Source of the DNA: an uncultured Desulfovibrio sp.
GTDB taxonomy: Bacteria; Desulfobacterota; Desulfovibrionia; Desulfovibrionales; Desulfovibrionaceae
Reading direction: 5' to 3'
NCBI GenBank assembly: GCA_913063155.1
Contig: CAJXYU010000003.1
Coordinates: 546,624 to 610,623, forward strand
Length of the DNA stretch: 64,000 nt
In this document: in pieces, positions 1 through 7,250 of the stretch
Layout: every line of letters begins with the position of its first letter
Numbering within the stretch: the stretch's first letter is position 1
The notes under the pieces: model-generated
Database searches by the model: none
The model's input: the letters and a program-made list of their open reading frames with translations, nothing else
Told to the model about the DNA's origin: nothing
Position numbers and translations under genes: made by a program

Positions 1-951
1 GCTCAGGAAGGTGCCTTCGTACATGGGCGAAAAACGCAAGACCATGTAGACGCCCGCCTTGACCATGGTGGACGAGTGCAGCAGTGCGGAGACCGGCGTG
101 GGGGCGACCATGGCGCCCAACAGCCAGCTTTGGAACGGCAACTGCGCGGCCTTGACGAACCCGGCCAGACAGATGAGGCCCACGGCCACCAGCAGCGCAC
201 CGGCTGCAGGGCCGGCGGCCAACATTTCCACGATGCCCAGGGTGCCGGTCTGCAGATAGGCAAAGATTATGCCCAAGACCAGCGCTACGCCGCCGACGCT
301 GTTCATCCACAGGGCGCGGGTGGCGTTTTTGGTGGCCACTTCGGTTCCGTCGTGCCCGATGAGCATGAAGGAACAGAAGGTGGTCACTTCAAAGAAGAAA
401 TAGAGCCACAGGATGTTGTTTGCCAGCACCAGCCCGTTCATGGCGCCTAAAAAGAGGACCAGGAACAGGAAGAACTGCGGCTGCTTGCTCTTCTTCAGGT
501 TGAGGTGATGCTCGTGCTCCTTCATGTAGGGAATACCGAAGATGCAGATGAGCGAACCGATGATGGAGACGATGAGCACCATGACCAGGGCCAGGTTGTC
601 TCCCATCAGGGCCGGGACCGATACGCCGTGGTCCAGCATGAACAGTTCAAAGAACCCCAAGAGAACGATCTGCGTCACCGTCAACACCTTGATGAGCAGA
701 TTCTTGAGCTTGAAACCGTAATACAGAACCACGAAAAGCAGCGCGAAATCGAGGACCGTGACCAGGCTTTCCCAGAGCCCGGATGCCTCGAAAACAAAGC
801 TGCCCTGCCCGAGAAGGGCCAGGGACGCGGCTGTGAGCACCGCGCCTGTTGCTGTGACCGTAAGGGTCCGTACGGAGCTCGACCTGACAAAGTAGCAGAC
901 GAGCCCGGCTATTGCCGGAAGTACGATCAGCAATAACAGAAGGTTAGACAT
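1..951 (-). CDS. Proton-translocating membrane subunit, NuoL/HyfB/EchA type (partial)
   Basis: Translating the minus strand from ATG at 951 gives 317 residues with no stop, so the 3' part lies outside the window. The protein is a series of hydrophobic helices beginning MSNLLLLLIVLPAIAGL. It carries family hallmarks: a WLYFFFEVTTFCSFMLIG helix and a later stretch with KAAQLPFQSWLLGAM, then APTPVSALLHSSTMVKAG, the conserved discontinuous proton-channel region with its lysines. These are typical of antiporter-like subunits of complex I, formate hydrogenlyase and Ech-type hydrogenases. It presumably pumps protons or sodium in the cytoplasmic membrane together with a hydrogenase or dehydrogenase module encoded further left. 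The family is clear; which complex it belongs to cannot be decided from this fragment. Confidence 0.88.
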   Translation of the reverse strand, partial: MSNLLLLLIVLPAIAGLVCYFVRSSSVRTLTVTATGAVLTAASLALLGQGSFVFEASGLWESLVTVLDFALLFVVLYYGFKLKNLLIKVLTVTQIVLLGFFELFMLDHGVSVPALMGDNLALVMVLIVSIIGSLICIFGIPYMKEHEHHLNLKKSKQPQFFLFLVLFLGAMNGLVLANNILWLYFFFEVTTFCSFMLIGHDGTEVATKNATRALWMNSVGGVALVLGIIFAYLQTGTLGIVEMLAAGPAAGALLVAVGLICLAGFVKAAQLPFQSWLLGAMVAPTPVSALLHSSTMVKAGVYMVLRFSPMYEGTFLS

Positions 952-1354
952 GCACACCCCTTTCAGTTTGGTATCCGTTTCCAAAGCGGTTCACGTACCC
1001 CTCCGTACGCGACCAACTGCAAAAACCGGATATCTTTTTACGAGGTAACCGAAGTAATTATGACAAATGAACCTTCAAATCAATTGGTTGGACAATCAAT
1101 CTGCAAGTTTCTTTTTTCACAAGCCAAATCAAGAACCTGATTTGCAAAAATGTGCACAAATACCCCACTATTTCAGGGAGCGTTTTGCGATTGGAAACGG
1201 TGATGCCCTGCGTCGGCAGGAAAATGAAGCCAAGCAAGAAAAATCCGCACGTCAGCAAAGTTCTGACGCGGCAGACGAGCGCATCGGCTTTCCCGGTGCG
1301 CGGCGAAAAGTGCGAGGCTGTAACCGGGCGGGAAATGAAATAAAAATTTTTTCG
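952..1354. other. Intergenic region, AT-rich, no gene seen
   Basis: This 403-bp gap lies between the start of the proton-pump subunit gene and the end of the PAPS-reductase-family gene, both on the minus strand. It is clearly richer in A+T than the flanking genes between about 1030 and 1180, and probably holds the promoter of the proton-pump operon. Reading frames here look random, and I see no strong hairpin with a T-tract. Confidence 0.5.
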
Positions 1355-2026
1355 TTAGAAATATCCCAAACTTGTCAATACGGCCATGTTCTTTTCCTTC
1401 TCACCGCTCCGGCCGGAACGTTCAGAGACGCCGTTGCCCTTTTCAGTGCACGGCCTGCATCCCAAGGAGCGGTAGCCCCGGTCATAGAGTTCGCAATGCG
1501 CAAGGTCGAACATGGTGTGAAAGGCCCAGATGTCGGTCTCGGTCCAATCCAGAATGGGGTTGACCATGGTGTGCGGCGGGGTGTGGCGCGGCTCAAGGTC
1601 CCGGCGGGCCGCCCTGTCCGGGTGTTCGTCCCGACGCAGGCCCGTGAGCAGAAAGGCGGTTTCGGTTGCCCCAATGGCCTTTTGCAGCGGTTTGACCTTG
1701 AGGTCCAGGCAGCAAGCGACCTTGTCCACGGCCAGGGGATAGGTGGCCAGGTCCACCTCGGGCCGCGCGACGAGCAGGTCCACACCCCATTCCCCGGCCA
1801 TGCAGTCCCGAAAGGCCATGACCTCCGGAAACTTACAGCCCGTATCCAGCGAGATGGCCCGCGCCGGGCCGAGATCGTGGTGTTCCAGCACGGTCTTCCA
1901 CAAAAAGAGGACCACCGTGGAGTCCTTGCCGCCTGTCCAGGCCACGCGGATGCTTGCCGGGTCGTGCTTCAAGAGCCCCAGCAGCAGCGCTTCCGTTGTT
2001 TCGATTTTGCTTTCCAATGTCGCCAT
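1355..2026 (-). CDS. Phosphoadenosine phosphosulfate reductase family protein
   Basis: The product is 223 residues from ATG at 2026 (MATLESKIETTEALLLGLL). A longer open frame runs upstream to 2797, but it crosses a tRNA and an opposing gene, so I take the internal ATG. An N-type ATP-pyrophosphatase PP-loop is visible as AWTGGKDSTVVLFLW near residue 30, followed by SLDTGCKFPEVMAF and a TGLRRDEHPDRAARRD segment. The C-terminus has SLGCRPCTEKGN. The fold activates a substrate by adenylylation, as in CysH/CysD-like proteins. I do not see the paired CC motifs of an iron-sulfur APS reductase, so the exact substrate is open. Upstream Shine-Dalgarno is weak. Confidence 0.8.
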   Translation of the reverse strand: MATLESKIETTEALLLGLLKHDPASIRVAWTGGKDSTVVLFLWKTVLEHHDLGPARAISLDTGCKFPEVMAFRDCMAGEWGVDLLVARPEVDLATYPLAVDKVACCLDLKVKPLQKAIGATETAFLLTGLRRDEHPDRAARRDLEPRHTPPHTMVNPILDWTETDIWAFHTMFDLAHCELYDRGYRSLGCRPCTEKGNGVSERSGRSGEKEKNMAVLTSLGYF

Positions 2027-2203
2027 GGCGGCACTATGCCGGCAGTTCCGACGATTGGAAACAGGTTGTCCGGCGCGCGGCTCAGGCAAAGGCAGCCCAT
2101 TCACATAATTGGAGAACTTCTCGACACTCGCCTCATGCACCGCGTTTTCAGACAATTTTTCCCGCCGAAAGAGAGGACTTTCCCGACAGGCTGATGTACA
2201 TAG

Positions 2204-2668
2204 ATGGTTATGCTTGAAACCATCCGCACCCTGATCCACGAGAAGGACACCTGCGTTCTGGCGACCTGCGAGGGCGGACTGCCGCACACGTCGCTCATGG
2301 CCTATGTCGCCAGCGAGGACGCCTTCAATTTCTACTTTCTTTCGCGCATGAACACCCGCAAGGTCCGCAATCTGCGCTCCAACCCGGAGGTGAGCCTGCT
2401 CATCGACACCCGCGACGAGCATCAGGCGGATCTGCGGCACAAGTCCATGGCCCTGACCGTGACCGGAACCTACTCTCCCCCGCGCGACCGCGCCGAACTT
2501 CTGGAACTGAAAAAAATGTTCGTGTCCCGCCATCCGCCTCTGGCGGAATTCGCCGACTACGGCGACACCACGGTGCTGAAGGTGAAAGCCAGAAGCTTCC
2601 TGCTTCTGGTGGGCGTCGAGGAGCAGCATTACATCGACCTTGAGCAATTTCATAAAAAAAGTTCTTGA
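2204..2668 (+). CDS. Pyridoxamine 5'-phosphate oxidase family protein (flavin split barrel)
   Basis: The product is 154 residues. The N-terminal pattern TIRTLIHEKDTCVLATCEGGLPHTSLMAYV, then FNFYFLSRMNTRKVRNLRSNPEVSLLID, is typical of small FMN- or F420-binding split-barrel proteins, where the first strand carries the cofactor-phosphate contacts. Members of this family are often annotated as general stress or pyridoxamine-oxidase-like proteins of unknown substrate. ATG at 2204 or the in-frame ATG at 2210 could be the start. It stands alone, diverging from the PAPS-reductase-family gene across a 177-bp gap and followed 38 bp later by a tRNA. Confidence 0.82.
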   Translation: MVMLETIRTLIHEKDTCVLATCEGGLPHTSLMAYVASEDAFNFYFLSRMNTRKVRNLRSNPEVSLLIDTRDEHQADLRHKSMALTVTGTYSPPRDRAELLELKKMFVSRHPPLAEFADYGDTTVLKVKARSFLLLVGVEEQHYIDLEQFHKKSS

Positions 2669-2706
2669 CGCCGAAGCCTCGGCAGCATAAAAACACCCTT
2701 CGTTGC

Positions 2707-2783
2707 GCGCCCGTAGCTCAGCTGGATAGAGTGCCGGACTACGAATCCGTAGGTCAGAGGTTCGAATCCTCTCGGGCGCGCCA
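2707..2783 (+). tRNA. tRNA-Arg(ACG), copy 1
   Basis: This is a 77-nt cloverleaf with 5' GCGCCCG pairing with 3' CGGGCGC, a TTCGAAT T-loop, anticodon ACG at 2741-2743 and encoded CCA at 2781-2783. It is identical to the copy at 3027 except for the discriminator base (G here, A there). It is followed by its own terminator. Confidence 0.96.
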
Positions 2784-2795
2784 CCTTGAAATCTC

Positions 2796-2830
2796 AAAGG
2801 GTTTCCAGGTCACTCGGAAGCCCTTTTTTT
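2796..2830 (+). terminator. Intrinsic terminator after tRNA-Arg copy 1
   Basis: Stem GGGTTTCC (2799-2806) pairs with GGAAGCCC (2816-2823, one G-T pair) and runs into a T-tract at 2824-2830. Confidence 0.85.
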
Positions 2831-2846
2831 GTGACCACACACGTGA

Positions 2847-2923
<77 letters not shown>

Positions 2924-2930
2924 ATATTCA

Positions 2931-2966
2931 AAAGCCTTTTCGAGGGAACTCGGAAAGGCTTTTTGC
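2931..2966 (+). terminator. Intrinsic terminator after tRNA-fMet copy 1
   Basis: Stem AAGCCTTTTCGAG pairs with CTCGGAAAGGCTT around a GGAA loop and ends in TTTTT. Confidence 0.88.
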
Positions 2967-3026
2967 TTTTCTTCTTTTAAAGCTTGACGGCGCTCTGCTC
3001 TGGGCGTAGGTACTCCCTTCTATTGT

Positions 3027-3103
3027 GCGCCCGTAGCTCAGCTGGATAGAGTGCCGGACTACGAATCCGTAGGTCAGAGGTTCGAATCCTCTCGGGCGCA
3101 CCA
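3027..3103 (+). tRNA. tRNA-Arg(ACG), copy 2
   Basis: Second copy of the Arg tRNA: acceptor arms GCGCCCG (3027-3033) and CGGGCGC (3093-3099), anticodon ACG, CCA at 3101-3103. Together with the fMet copy that follows it repeats the Arg-fMet unit of 2707-2923. Confidence 0.96.
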
Positions 3104-3113
3104 CTTGAAAACT

Positions 3114-3146
3114 CAAGGGTTTCCAAGCAACTCGGAAACCCTTTTT
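3114..3146 (+). terminator. Intrinsic terminator after tRNA-Arg copy 2
   Basis: Stem AAGGGTTTCC pairs with GGAAACCCTT and runs into TTTTT. The flanking sequence resembles the terminator at 2796, so the duplication included the terminator. Confidence 0.88.
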
Positions 3147-3160
3147 CATTGACACGATGT

Positions 3161-3236
<76 letters not shown>

Positions 3237-3244
3237 CATATTTG

Positions 3245-3284
3245 AAAAATGCCTCATGGAGAAATCCATGAGGCATTTTTGTTT
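3245..3284 (+). terminator. Intrinsic terminator after tRNA-fMet copy 2
   Basis: Stem AATGCCTCATGGA pairs with TCCATGAGGCATT around a short GAAA loop, followed by TTTTTGTTTG. It closes the tRNA array. Confidence 0.92.
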
Positions 3285-3460
3285 GTTTAATTCAACTTGC
3301 GCTCTCGCGCTCAACAAACCAACCTTCATACATCCCACAAAATACAACGACCTCCAACCCACAAAGAGAGATGGATAAACGCATAGTTCGGCTCTTGCCA
3401 GGCGCAAGCCGCCAGAGTTCGGTGGAAACCTTGAATGCTGAGATTTTGATACCCCCGGCC

Positions 3461-3572
3461 AACTCTCTCATCATGAAAACGCACAGGCCTTGAGGTCAGA
3501 AAACAGCGGCGACCAACGGGAGCATTGCTGTTTTCTCCGAGCGGCCTGCAAGCGTTTCCTGATGAGAGAGTT
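3461..3572. repeat. Nested inverted repeat, about 112 bp
   Basis: Outer arms at 3461-3489 (begins AACTCTCTCATCA, ends CAGGCC) and 3543-3572 (begins GGCCTG, ends TGATGAGAGAGTT) are imperfect reverse complements. Inside them GAAAACAGC (3499-3507) pairs perfectly with GCTGTTTTC (3527-3535). As RNA this would be one long branched or bulged hairpin. There is no T-tract directly after it, so it is not a plain terminator. It may be a small structured RNA or a decayed palindromic element. Confidence 0.7.
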
Positions 3573-3604
3573 GCGGGCTGGACGAGAGCAGGCGCAGTTT
3601 TCTG

Positions 3605-3638
3605 CCTCCTTTTTTTCTGCGCCAGCAAAAAAAGGAGG
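3605..3638. repeat. Perfect 12-bp inverted repeat, terminator-like
   Basis: CCTCCTTTTTTT (3605-3616) pairs exactly with AAAAAAAGGAGG (3627-3638) across a 10-base loop. The T and A runs lie inside the stem, so it could weakly terminate transcription in either direction. It sits 33 bp after the nested palindrome and may be its 3' boundary. Confidence 0.55.
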
Positions 3639-3958
3639 GCGCCCGAAGGGGCGAAACCAACCTATAACGATCCACTTCGGTTGGAGCCTGCGCGTCAGCG
3701 CACCCACCACTCAACACTCTTGCCAACCCTATAAACATCTTGATATCCTCTCCCCTTCACAATGCAGGCGAGCCGGTCCCATCTTGCGGACACCCCGCCC
3801 TGATGAAACCAACCCAATTGAGGGATGCATGAGAAAGAGAATAGTAGCGTAATCCGTCTGTGAACGGATGGTTGCCGTTGCAGGCGGAGGACTTCCTGTT
3901 GACCCATGCCCGGGCACACGCCCGGAATACGCAAACATCAACGAAAAGGAACCGTCCA

Positions 3959-4729
3959 ATGACGCGACTCAATTACGACAAATCGAAACAATACACGGAC
4001 CTGGACACCATATACGCGCAGTGCAGCGGCCCGGGCGGGCTGCGACTGAGCGACTTCATGGCCCGGAAGATGGGACTTCGCACCGGAGCCCGGCTGCTGG
4101 ACATCGGCTGCAATCGAGGCTGGCAAACCTGCTTCCTGGCCAAGGAATACGGTGTACAGGCCACGGCCATCGACCCGTGGGACGACCGCATGCACGGCGA
4201 CCCCATGATCGAACACGTACGCCGCAACGCCGAACAATGGGGCGTGGCCGACTCGGTGCTGGCCCAAAAGATCGGCGTGCCGGACACGCACTTCGCATCC
4301 GAATCCTTCGACTTCGCCCACTCCACCACGACCCTGGAAATGGTGCACGGCATGGAGGGCAAAGAGGGCTACATGGCCGCGCTGCGGGAAATCCTGCGCA
4401 TCTTGCGGCCCGACGGCATCTTCGGCCTGGGCGAACCCATGCATTTGGACGTGGAACTGCCAGAAGACCTGTTGCCCCACGTCTCGCAGCCGGACTTCGC
4501 CTGGAAGGACTGCTTCCGGGACATCCACAGCACGGCGGAGGACATCCGCAACGCCGGATTCGAAATAGTCGAGGCGGACTACGCCCCCGACGCCCGGGAC
4601 TGGTGGCTGGAATACGCGGCTCATGACCCGTTCTGCAAACAAGACCCGGACGGCGACCCCAAAACCCTGGCGGTCGACGCCGGACGATGGACCAGCTTCG
4701 GCTACATCATCGCCCGAAAACCCGAATAA
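3959..4729 (+). CDS. SAM-dependent methyltransferase
   Basis: The product is 256 residues from ATG at 3959, chosen because AAAAGGA precedes it by 7 bases; the open frame continues upstream without a good start. The class I methyltransferase motif I is clear (ARLLDIGCNRGWQTCFLAKEYG), followed by the acidic strand-2 end (ATAIDPWD). A later FDFAHSTTTLEMVHGMEG segment and an LREILRILRPDGIFGLGEPM stretch correspond to motifs of small-molecule methyltransferases. No signal peptide is present, so it acts in the cytoplasm. The substrate is unknown. It is a single-gene unit ended by the strong hairpin at 4733. Confidence 0.85.
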   Translation: MTRLNYDKSKQYTDLDTIYAQCSGPGGLRLSDFMARKMGLRTGARLLDIGCNRGWQTCFLAKEYGVQATAIDPWDDRMHGDPMIEHVRRNAEQWGVADSVLAQKIGVPDTHFASESFDFAHSTTTLEMVHGMEGKEGYMAALREILRILRPDGIFGLGEPMHLDVELPEDLLPHVSQPDFAWKDCFRDIHSTAEDIRNAGFEIVEADYAPDARDWWLEYAAHDPFCKQDPDGDPKTLAVDAGRWTSFGYIIARKPE

Positions 4730-4732
4730 ATG

Positions 4733-4772
4733 AAAAGGCGGCCGTCGGAATTTCCGGCGGCCGCCCTCTTTT
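4733..4772. terminator. Bidirectional terminator between convergent genes
   Basis: GGCGGCCG (4737-4744) pairs with CGGCCGCC (4758-4765), preceded by AAAA and followed by CTCTTTTC. It serves the methyltransferase gene and the convergent gene ending at 4794. Confidence 0.85.
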
Positions 4773-4793
4773 CACCACAAAGCAAACACCATG

Positions 4794-5261
4794 TCAGATC
4801 AATTCCCGCGTCATGGGGCCGACACTGACCGGCTCCACGCGCTCGAATTCCAGATCCCTGACAATGCTCATATCCTTCCACAACAGACCGTAGCCTCTCG
4901 TGAAACGATAGGTCCCGAATTTGGAATCGAACAGTTTCCGCTCTTCCGGCGTACACGAACGGCGCTTTCCGGCCCGTCCCACCAGCCGCAAACCGGGGAG
5001 CGAGGAAAAACGTCCGCGCGTGAGCGCCTTGAGCCAGAATAACATTCCACCTCGTCCGGCCAGAATGGAAAAACGACCGTCACGATCCAGATTTCCCCGC
5101 TGACCCTTTGGCAATTTCTCAAAGTAGATTCCCCGTCCCTCTTCGGTCAGGAACAAGGAGCCGATGGGGGCCACCCTCGGCGTACCATCGGCGTCCACCG
5201 TGGCCATTGCCAGCGAATCGTTCATGGAAACAATCCGTTCAGCATCCTTCCAATATTTCAT
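4794..5261 (-). CDS. Pyridoxamine 5'-phosphate oxidase family protein
   Basis: The product is 155 residues from ATG at 5261 (MKYWKDAERIVSMNDSLAMA), chosen for the strong upstream GGAGGAGA. The strand pattern SLAMATVDADGTPRVAPIGSLFLTEEGRGIYFEKLPKG is a flavin split-barrel signature: a first beta-hairpin, a PRVAP turn, then YF. A basic segment around residues 95-105 (GLRLVGRAGKRRSC) could contact a phosphate. Its start overlaps the end of the TetR gene by 23 bp, so the two are translationally coupled and the regulator probably controls it. The substrate cannot be told from sequence. Confidence 0.8.
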   Translation of the reverse strand: MKYWKDAERIVSMNDSLAMATVDADGTPRVAPIGSLFLTEEGRGIYFEKLPKGQRGNLDRDGRFSILAGRGGMLFWLKALTRGRFSSLPGLRLVGRAGKRRSCTPEERKLFDSKFGTYRFTRGYGLLWKDMSIVRDLEFERVEPVSVGPMTRELI

Positions 5262-5826
5262 TGTCGTCTCCTCCGGGGTAAACAAGCCGCACTCCCATAA
5301 GACCGTGGAGCCTGCGCATAAGTTCCTGCCTCGCCTCGCCGCAGACAGCCGGAAACAGGTGCCGCAGGCCGATCATGGCGGCAAGAACCAGGGTAGCCAT
5401 ATCCTCCGCCTGATCCGGATTGGGAAGCATGTCCTTCAACAGCTCCTCCAGATATTGCCTGCGCGACGCATCAACCTTTGCCTGATACTCGGCCGCCAAC
5501 GGCGAATGCAGAGCCCAGGCGCGGATGGCCTTTTCCTGGTCGTGGGGCAGATTCGAGGCATAGTCCACAATCTGGGCATAGCGTTCCTCGGCAGAACCTT
5601 TTTGGTCCGCCAAGGCCTTTTTCGCCTCGGTGCTCCGCTCCATCCAATACTCCAGCAACGCGGCATGGAATTGCGACCGCCCCTGGAAATGATGGTAGAA
5701 TGCCCCCTTGGTCAGTCCGAGCCTGGAGCACAGGCCATCCACGGTGAGCCCTTCGATGCCCTGTTTCGAAAGAATATCCAGCCCTCGTTGAAGCATCACC
5801 CGCCTCGTCTGTTTCCTTGCTTTCAC
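5239..5826 (-). CDS. TetR/AcrR family transcriptional regulator
   Basis: The product is 195 residues from GTG at 5826. I prefer this start because AAGGAG lies 7-8 bases upstream and because an ATG at 5847 would fall inside the operator. The N-terminal helix-turn-helix is classic: GIEGLTVDGLCSRLGLTKGAFYHHFQGRSQF. The remainder is an all-helical ligand and dimer domain. A perfect palindrome lies just upstream (5844-5866), so the protein likely represses itself and the downstream flavin split-barrel gene. The inducer is unknown. Confidence 0.9.
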   Translation of the reverse strand: MKARKQTRRVMLQRGLDILSKQGIEGLTVDGLCSRLGLTKGAFYHHFQGRSQFHAALLEYWMERSTEAKKALADQKGSAEERYAQIVDYASNLPHDQEKAIRAWALHSPLAAEYQAKVDASRRQYLEELLKDMLPNPDQAEDMATLVLAAMIGLRHLFPAVCGEARQELMRRLHGLMGVRLVYPGGDDNEILEGC

Positions 5827-5843
5827 GCATGTTCTCCTTACTA

Positions 5844-5866
5844 ACATACCATACGGTATGGTATGT
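5844..5866. promoter_or_regulatory. TetR operator (perfect palindrome)
   Basis: Arms ACATACCATAC (5844-5854) and GTATGGTATGT (5856-5866) are perfect reverse complements around a single central G. This is a typical TetR-dimer site lying 18 bp before the regulator's GTG start, which implies autoregulation. Confidence 0.85.
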
Positions 5867-5921
5867 TTAAAAAACGAAAGGGCATGCTGTCAAGCAGTAG
5901 CCGTTCCCCCTTCCAAGCGAC

Positions 5922-6521
5922 TCAGGACAATAGACCGGAAATATCCACGGCCGTGTAAACCAGCAACAGGGAGAGAAAGAGATTCACCCCGACCCTGACT
6001 TTTGAATGCCGCAGATGATTGTGAATGGCCGCGCCGCACAGGGCCCAAGTGGAAACGGAACAGAAGCTGAGAGTCGAGAAGAACACGGCGAATATGGCAA
6101 GCATGGCATACTGGCCGGCAAACGAAGCCAGAAAAGTGGAATACAGGGTCATGCCGTAGACGATGCCTTTGGGATTGAGCAGTTGCAAAAAGACCCCCTT
6201 GCCGAACCCCAGAGGAGGATGTCCACTGCTTTCAAATCCGTAGCTGGCCCTGATCGTCCCGTGGGCCAGCCAAAGAATGTAGGCGGCGCCGGCGATGCGC
6301 AGCACCGGCTCGGCTGCAGGCAATTCCCTGAGCAGCAGGCTGGACATGAACATGCTCAACACCTGGATGAGCAGAAAACCGGTTGCAATACCCGCCATGT
6401 AGCGGAACGATCGTCCGTACCCGTACAGGATGCCCATGGATGCGCTGGAGATGTTGTTCGGCCCCGGCGTGAAGGTGGTGACCAAAGCAAAGGAAAAGAC
6501 TGGAATGATATCGCCACTCAT
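5922..6521 (-). CDS. LysE/RhtB family amino-acid exporter
   Basis: The product is 199 residues with about six hydrophobic helices. ATG at 6521 is chosen because GGGGAG precedes it by 7 bases; an upstream ATG is in frame. The family signature is near the N-terminus: FALVTTFTPGPNN (the TPGPN turn of LysE/RhtB/ThiL-type exporters). A second conserved element is FGKGVFLQLLNPKGIVYG, the NPK motif. It probably exports an amino acid or related metabolite across the cytoplasmic membrane. It diverges from the XRE-cupin regulator gene at 6620 across two operator-like repeats, so the regulator likely controls it. Confidence 0.88.
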   Translation of the reverse strand: MSGDIIPVFSFALVTTFTPGPNNISSASMGILYGYGRSFRYMAGIATGFLLIQVLSMFMSSLLLRELPAAEPVLRIAGAAYILWLAHGTIRASYGFESSGHPPLGFGKGVFLQLLNPKGIVYGMTLYSTFLASFAGQYAMLAIFAVFFSTLSFCSVSTWALCGAAIHNHLRHSKVRVGVNLFLSLLLVYTAVDISGLLS

Positions 6522-6558
6522 GGCATGTCTCCCCAATAAACCAGACTGATTTGTTTAT

Positions 6559-6621
6559 TATAACGTCCTTATGTACGCTATATAAAATCGAAACAATATA
6601 ACGTCAAGGTGTACGCTATAT
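6559..6621. promoter_or_regulatory. Two 25-bp operator repeats in the LysE/XRE divergent promoter
   Basis: Two direct repeats at 6559-6583 and 6597-6621 share TATAACGTC at one end and GTACGCTATAT at the other, offset by 38 bp. Each repeat is also a partial dyad (ATAACGT against ACGCTAT). The second repeat overlaps the first two bases of the XRE start codon. Probable binding sites of the neighbouring XRE-cupin regulator. Confidence 0.75.
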
Positions 6622-7171
6622 GAAACGCCCCATGGAAGCCATCGCCCGCAACCTCAAAACCATGCGCGAAGGCCGCAACCTGAGCCTGGACCAGCTTTCC
6701 GAGCTGACGGCCGTCAGCAAAAGCATGCTGCGCCAAATTGAAACCGGCCAGTCCAACCCGACCATCGCCACCATATGGAAAATCGTCAACGGGCTGAAAG
6801 TTTCCTTCACCGCCCTGCTTGCCCCGCCCAGAACCGAGGCGAAGGTCAGATCCTTTACCAGCTCTCCGCCGCTCACGGCAGGGGGTGAGCATTACCGCAT
6901 CCACCCCATGGTGCCGTTTGATCCCCAACAGTCGTTCGAGACCTACTATCTGGAGTTCGACCCCGGCCCCACCTTCGACGGTCAGCCGCACGGCGAAAAC
7001 GTCTACGAATACATCTTTGTCCTCCAGGGCGTCCTGCAAGTCTTGGTCGATGGCGAGAAACATACGGTCAACGCCGACGAATTCCTGAAATTCCGAGCCG
7101 GAGGGCCGCATCAGTACACCTCGGTGGGCGATGAAACCGCACGGGCCATCATGCAGATCAGCTATCAATGA
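6620..7171 (+). CDS. XRE family regulator with C-terminal cupin domain
   Basis: The product is 183 residues. Residues 5-62 form a helix-turn-helix of the XRE type (IARNLKTMREGRNLSLDQLSELTAVSKSMLRQIETGQSNPTIATIWKI, split by typical turns). Residues 105-180 form a small cupin barrel, with PHGENVYEYIFVLQGVLQVLVDG and FRAGGPHQYTS carrying the usual ligand residues H, E and H. The family senses small metabolites through the cupin and represses transporter or catabolic genes. The start codon lies inside the second operator repeat, so autorepression by blocking initiation is likely. The ribosome-binding site is only AAGG, 10 bases upstream. Confidence 0.9.
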   Translation: MKRPMEAIARNLKTMREGRNLSLDQLSELTAVSKSMLRQIETGQSNPTIATIWKIVNGLKVSFTALLAPPRTEAKVRSFTSSPPLTAGGEHYRIHPMVPFDPQQSFETYYLEFDPGPTFDGQPHGENVYEYIFVLQGVLQVLVDGEKHTVNADEFLKFRAGGPHQYTSVGDETARAIMQISYQ

Positions 7172-7193
7172 CTGCCTGGCATATCGTCAAAAC

Positions 7194-7228
7194 AAAAGCC
7201 CGGTACGCAATGCATACCGGGCTTCCTC
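7194..7228. terminator. Bidirectional terminator between XRE-cupin gene and pspC
   Basis: AAGCCCGGTA (7196-7205) pairs with TACCGGGCTT (7215-7224) around CGCAATGCA. It lies between convergent genes and has A-rich and T-rich flanks. Confidence 0.75.
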
Positions 7229-7250
7229 ATAGTATGTCGGGAAGGAGGGA

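Larger units (their letters stand above)
3285..3958. other. Gene-free region with structured palindromes
   Basis: In 674 bp between the tRNA array and the methyltransferase gene I see no convincing coding frame. It contains the nested palindrome (3461-3572) and a poly-T/poly-A hairpin (3605-3638), listed separately. The ribosome-binding site of the next gene (AAAAGGA) lies at 3945-3951. Confidence 0.6.

Noticed and set aside
1058..1258. 66-codon hydrophobic minus-strand frame
   Set aside because: Lies in an AT-rich gap, has no ribosome-binding site and no continuity with neighbours; hydrophobicity is explained by base composition.
2027..2797. N-terminal extension of the PAPS-reductase-family frame
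   Set aside because: The upstream 257 codons overlap a plus-strand split-barrel gene and a tRNA and look random; the internal ATG at 2026 fits the family start.
3461..3572. Nested palindrome as a retron msr/msd or CRISPR element
   Set aside because: No reverse transcriptase, Cas gene or repeated unit lies within the window; only the palindrome supports it.
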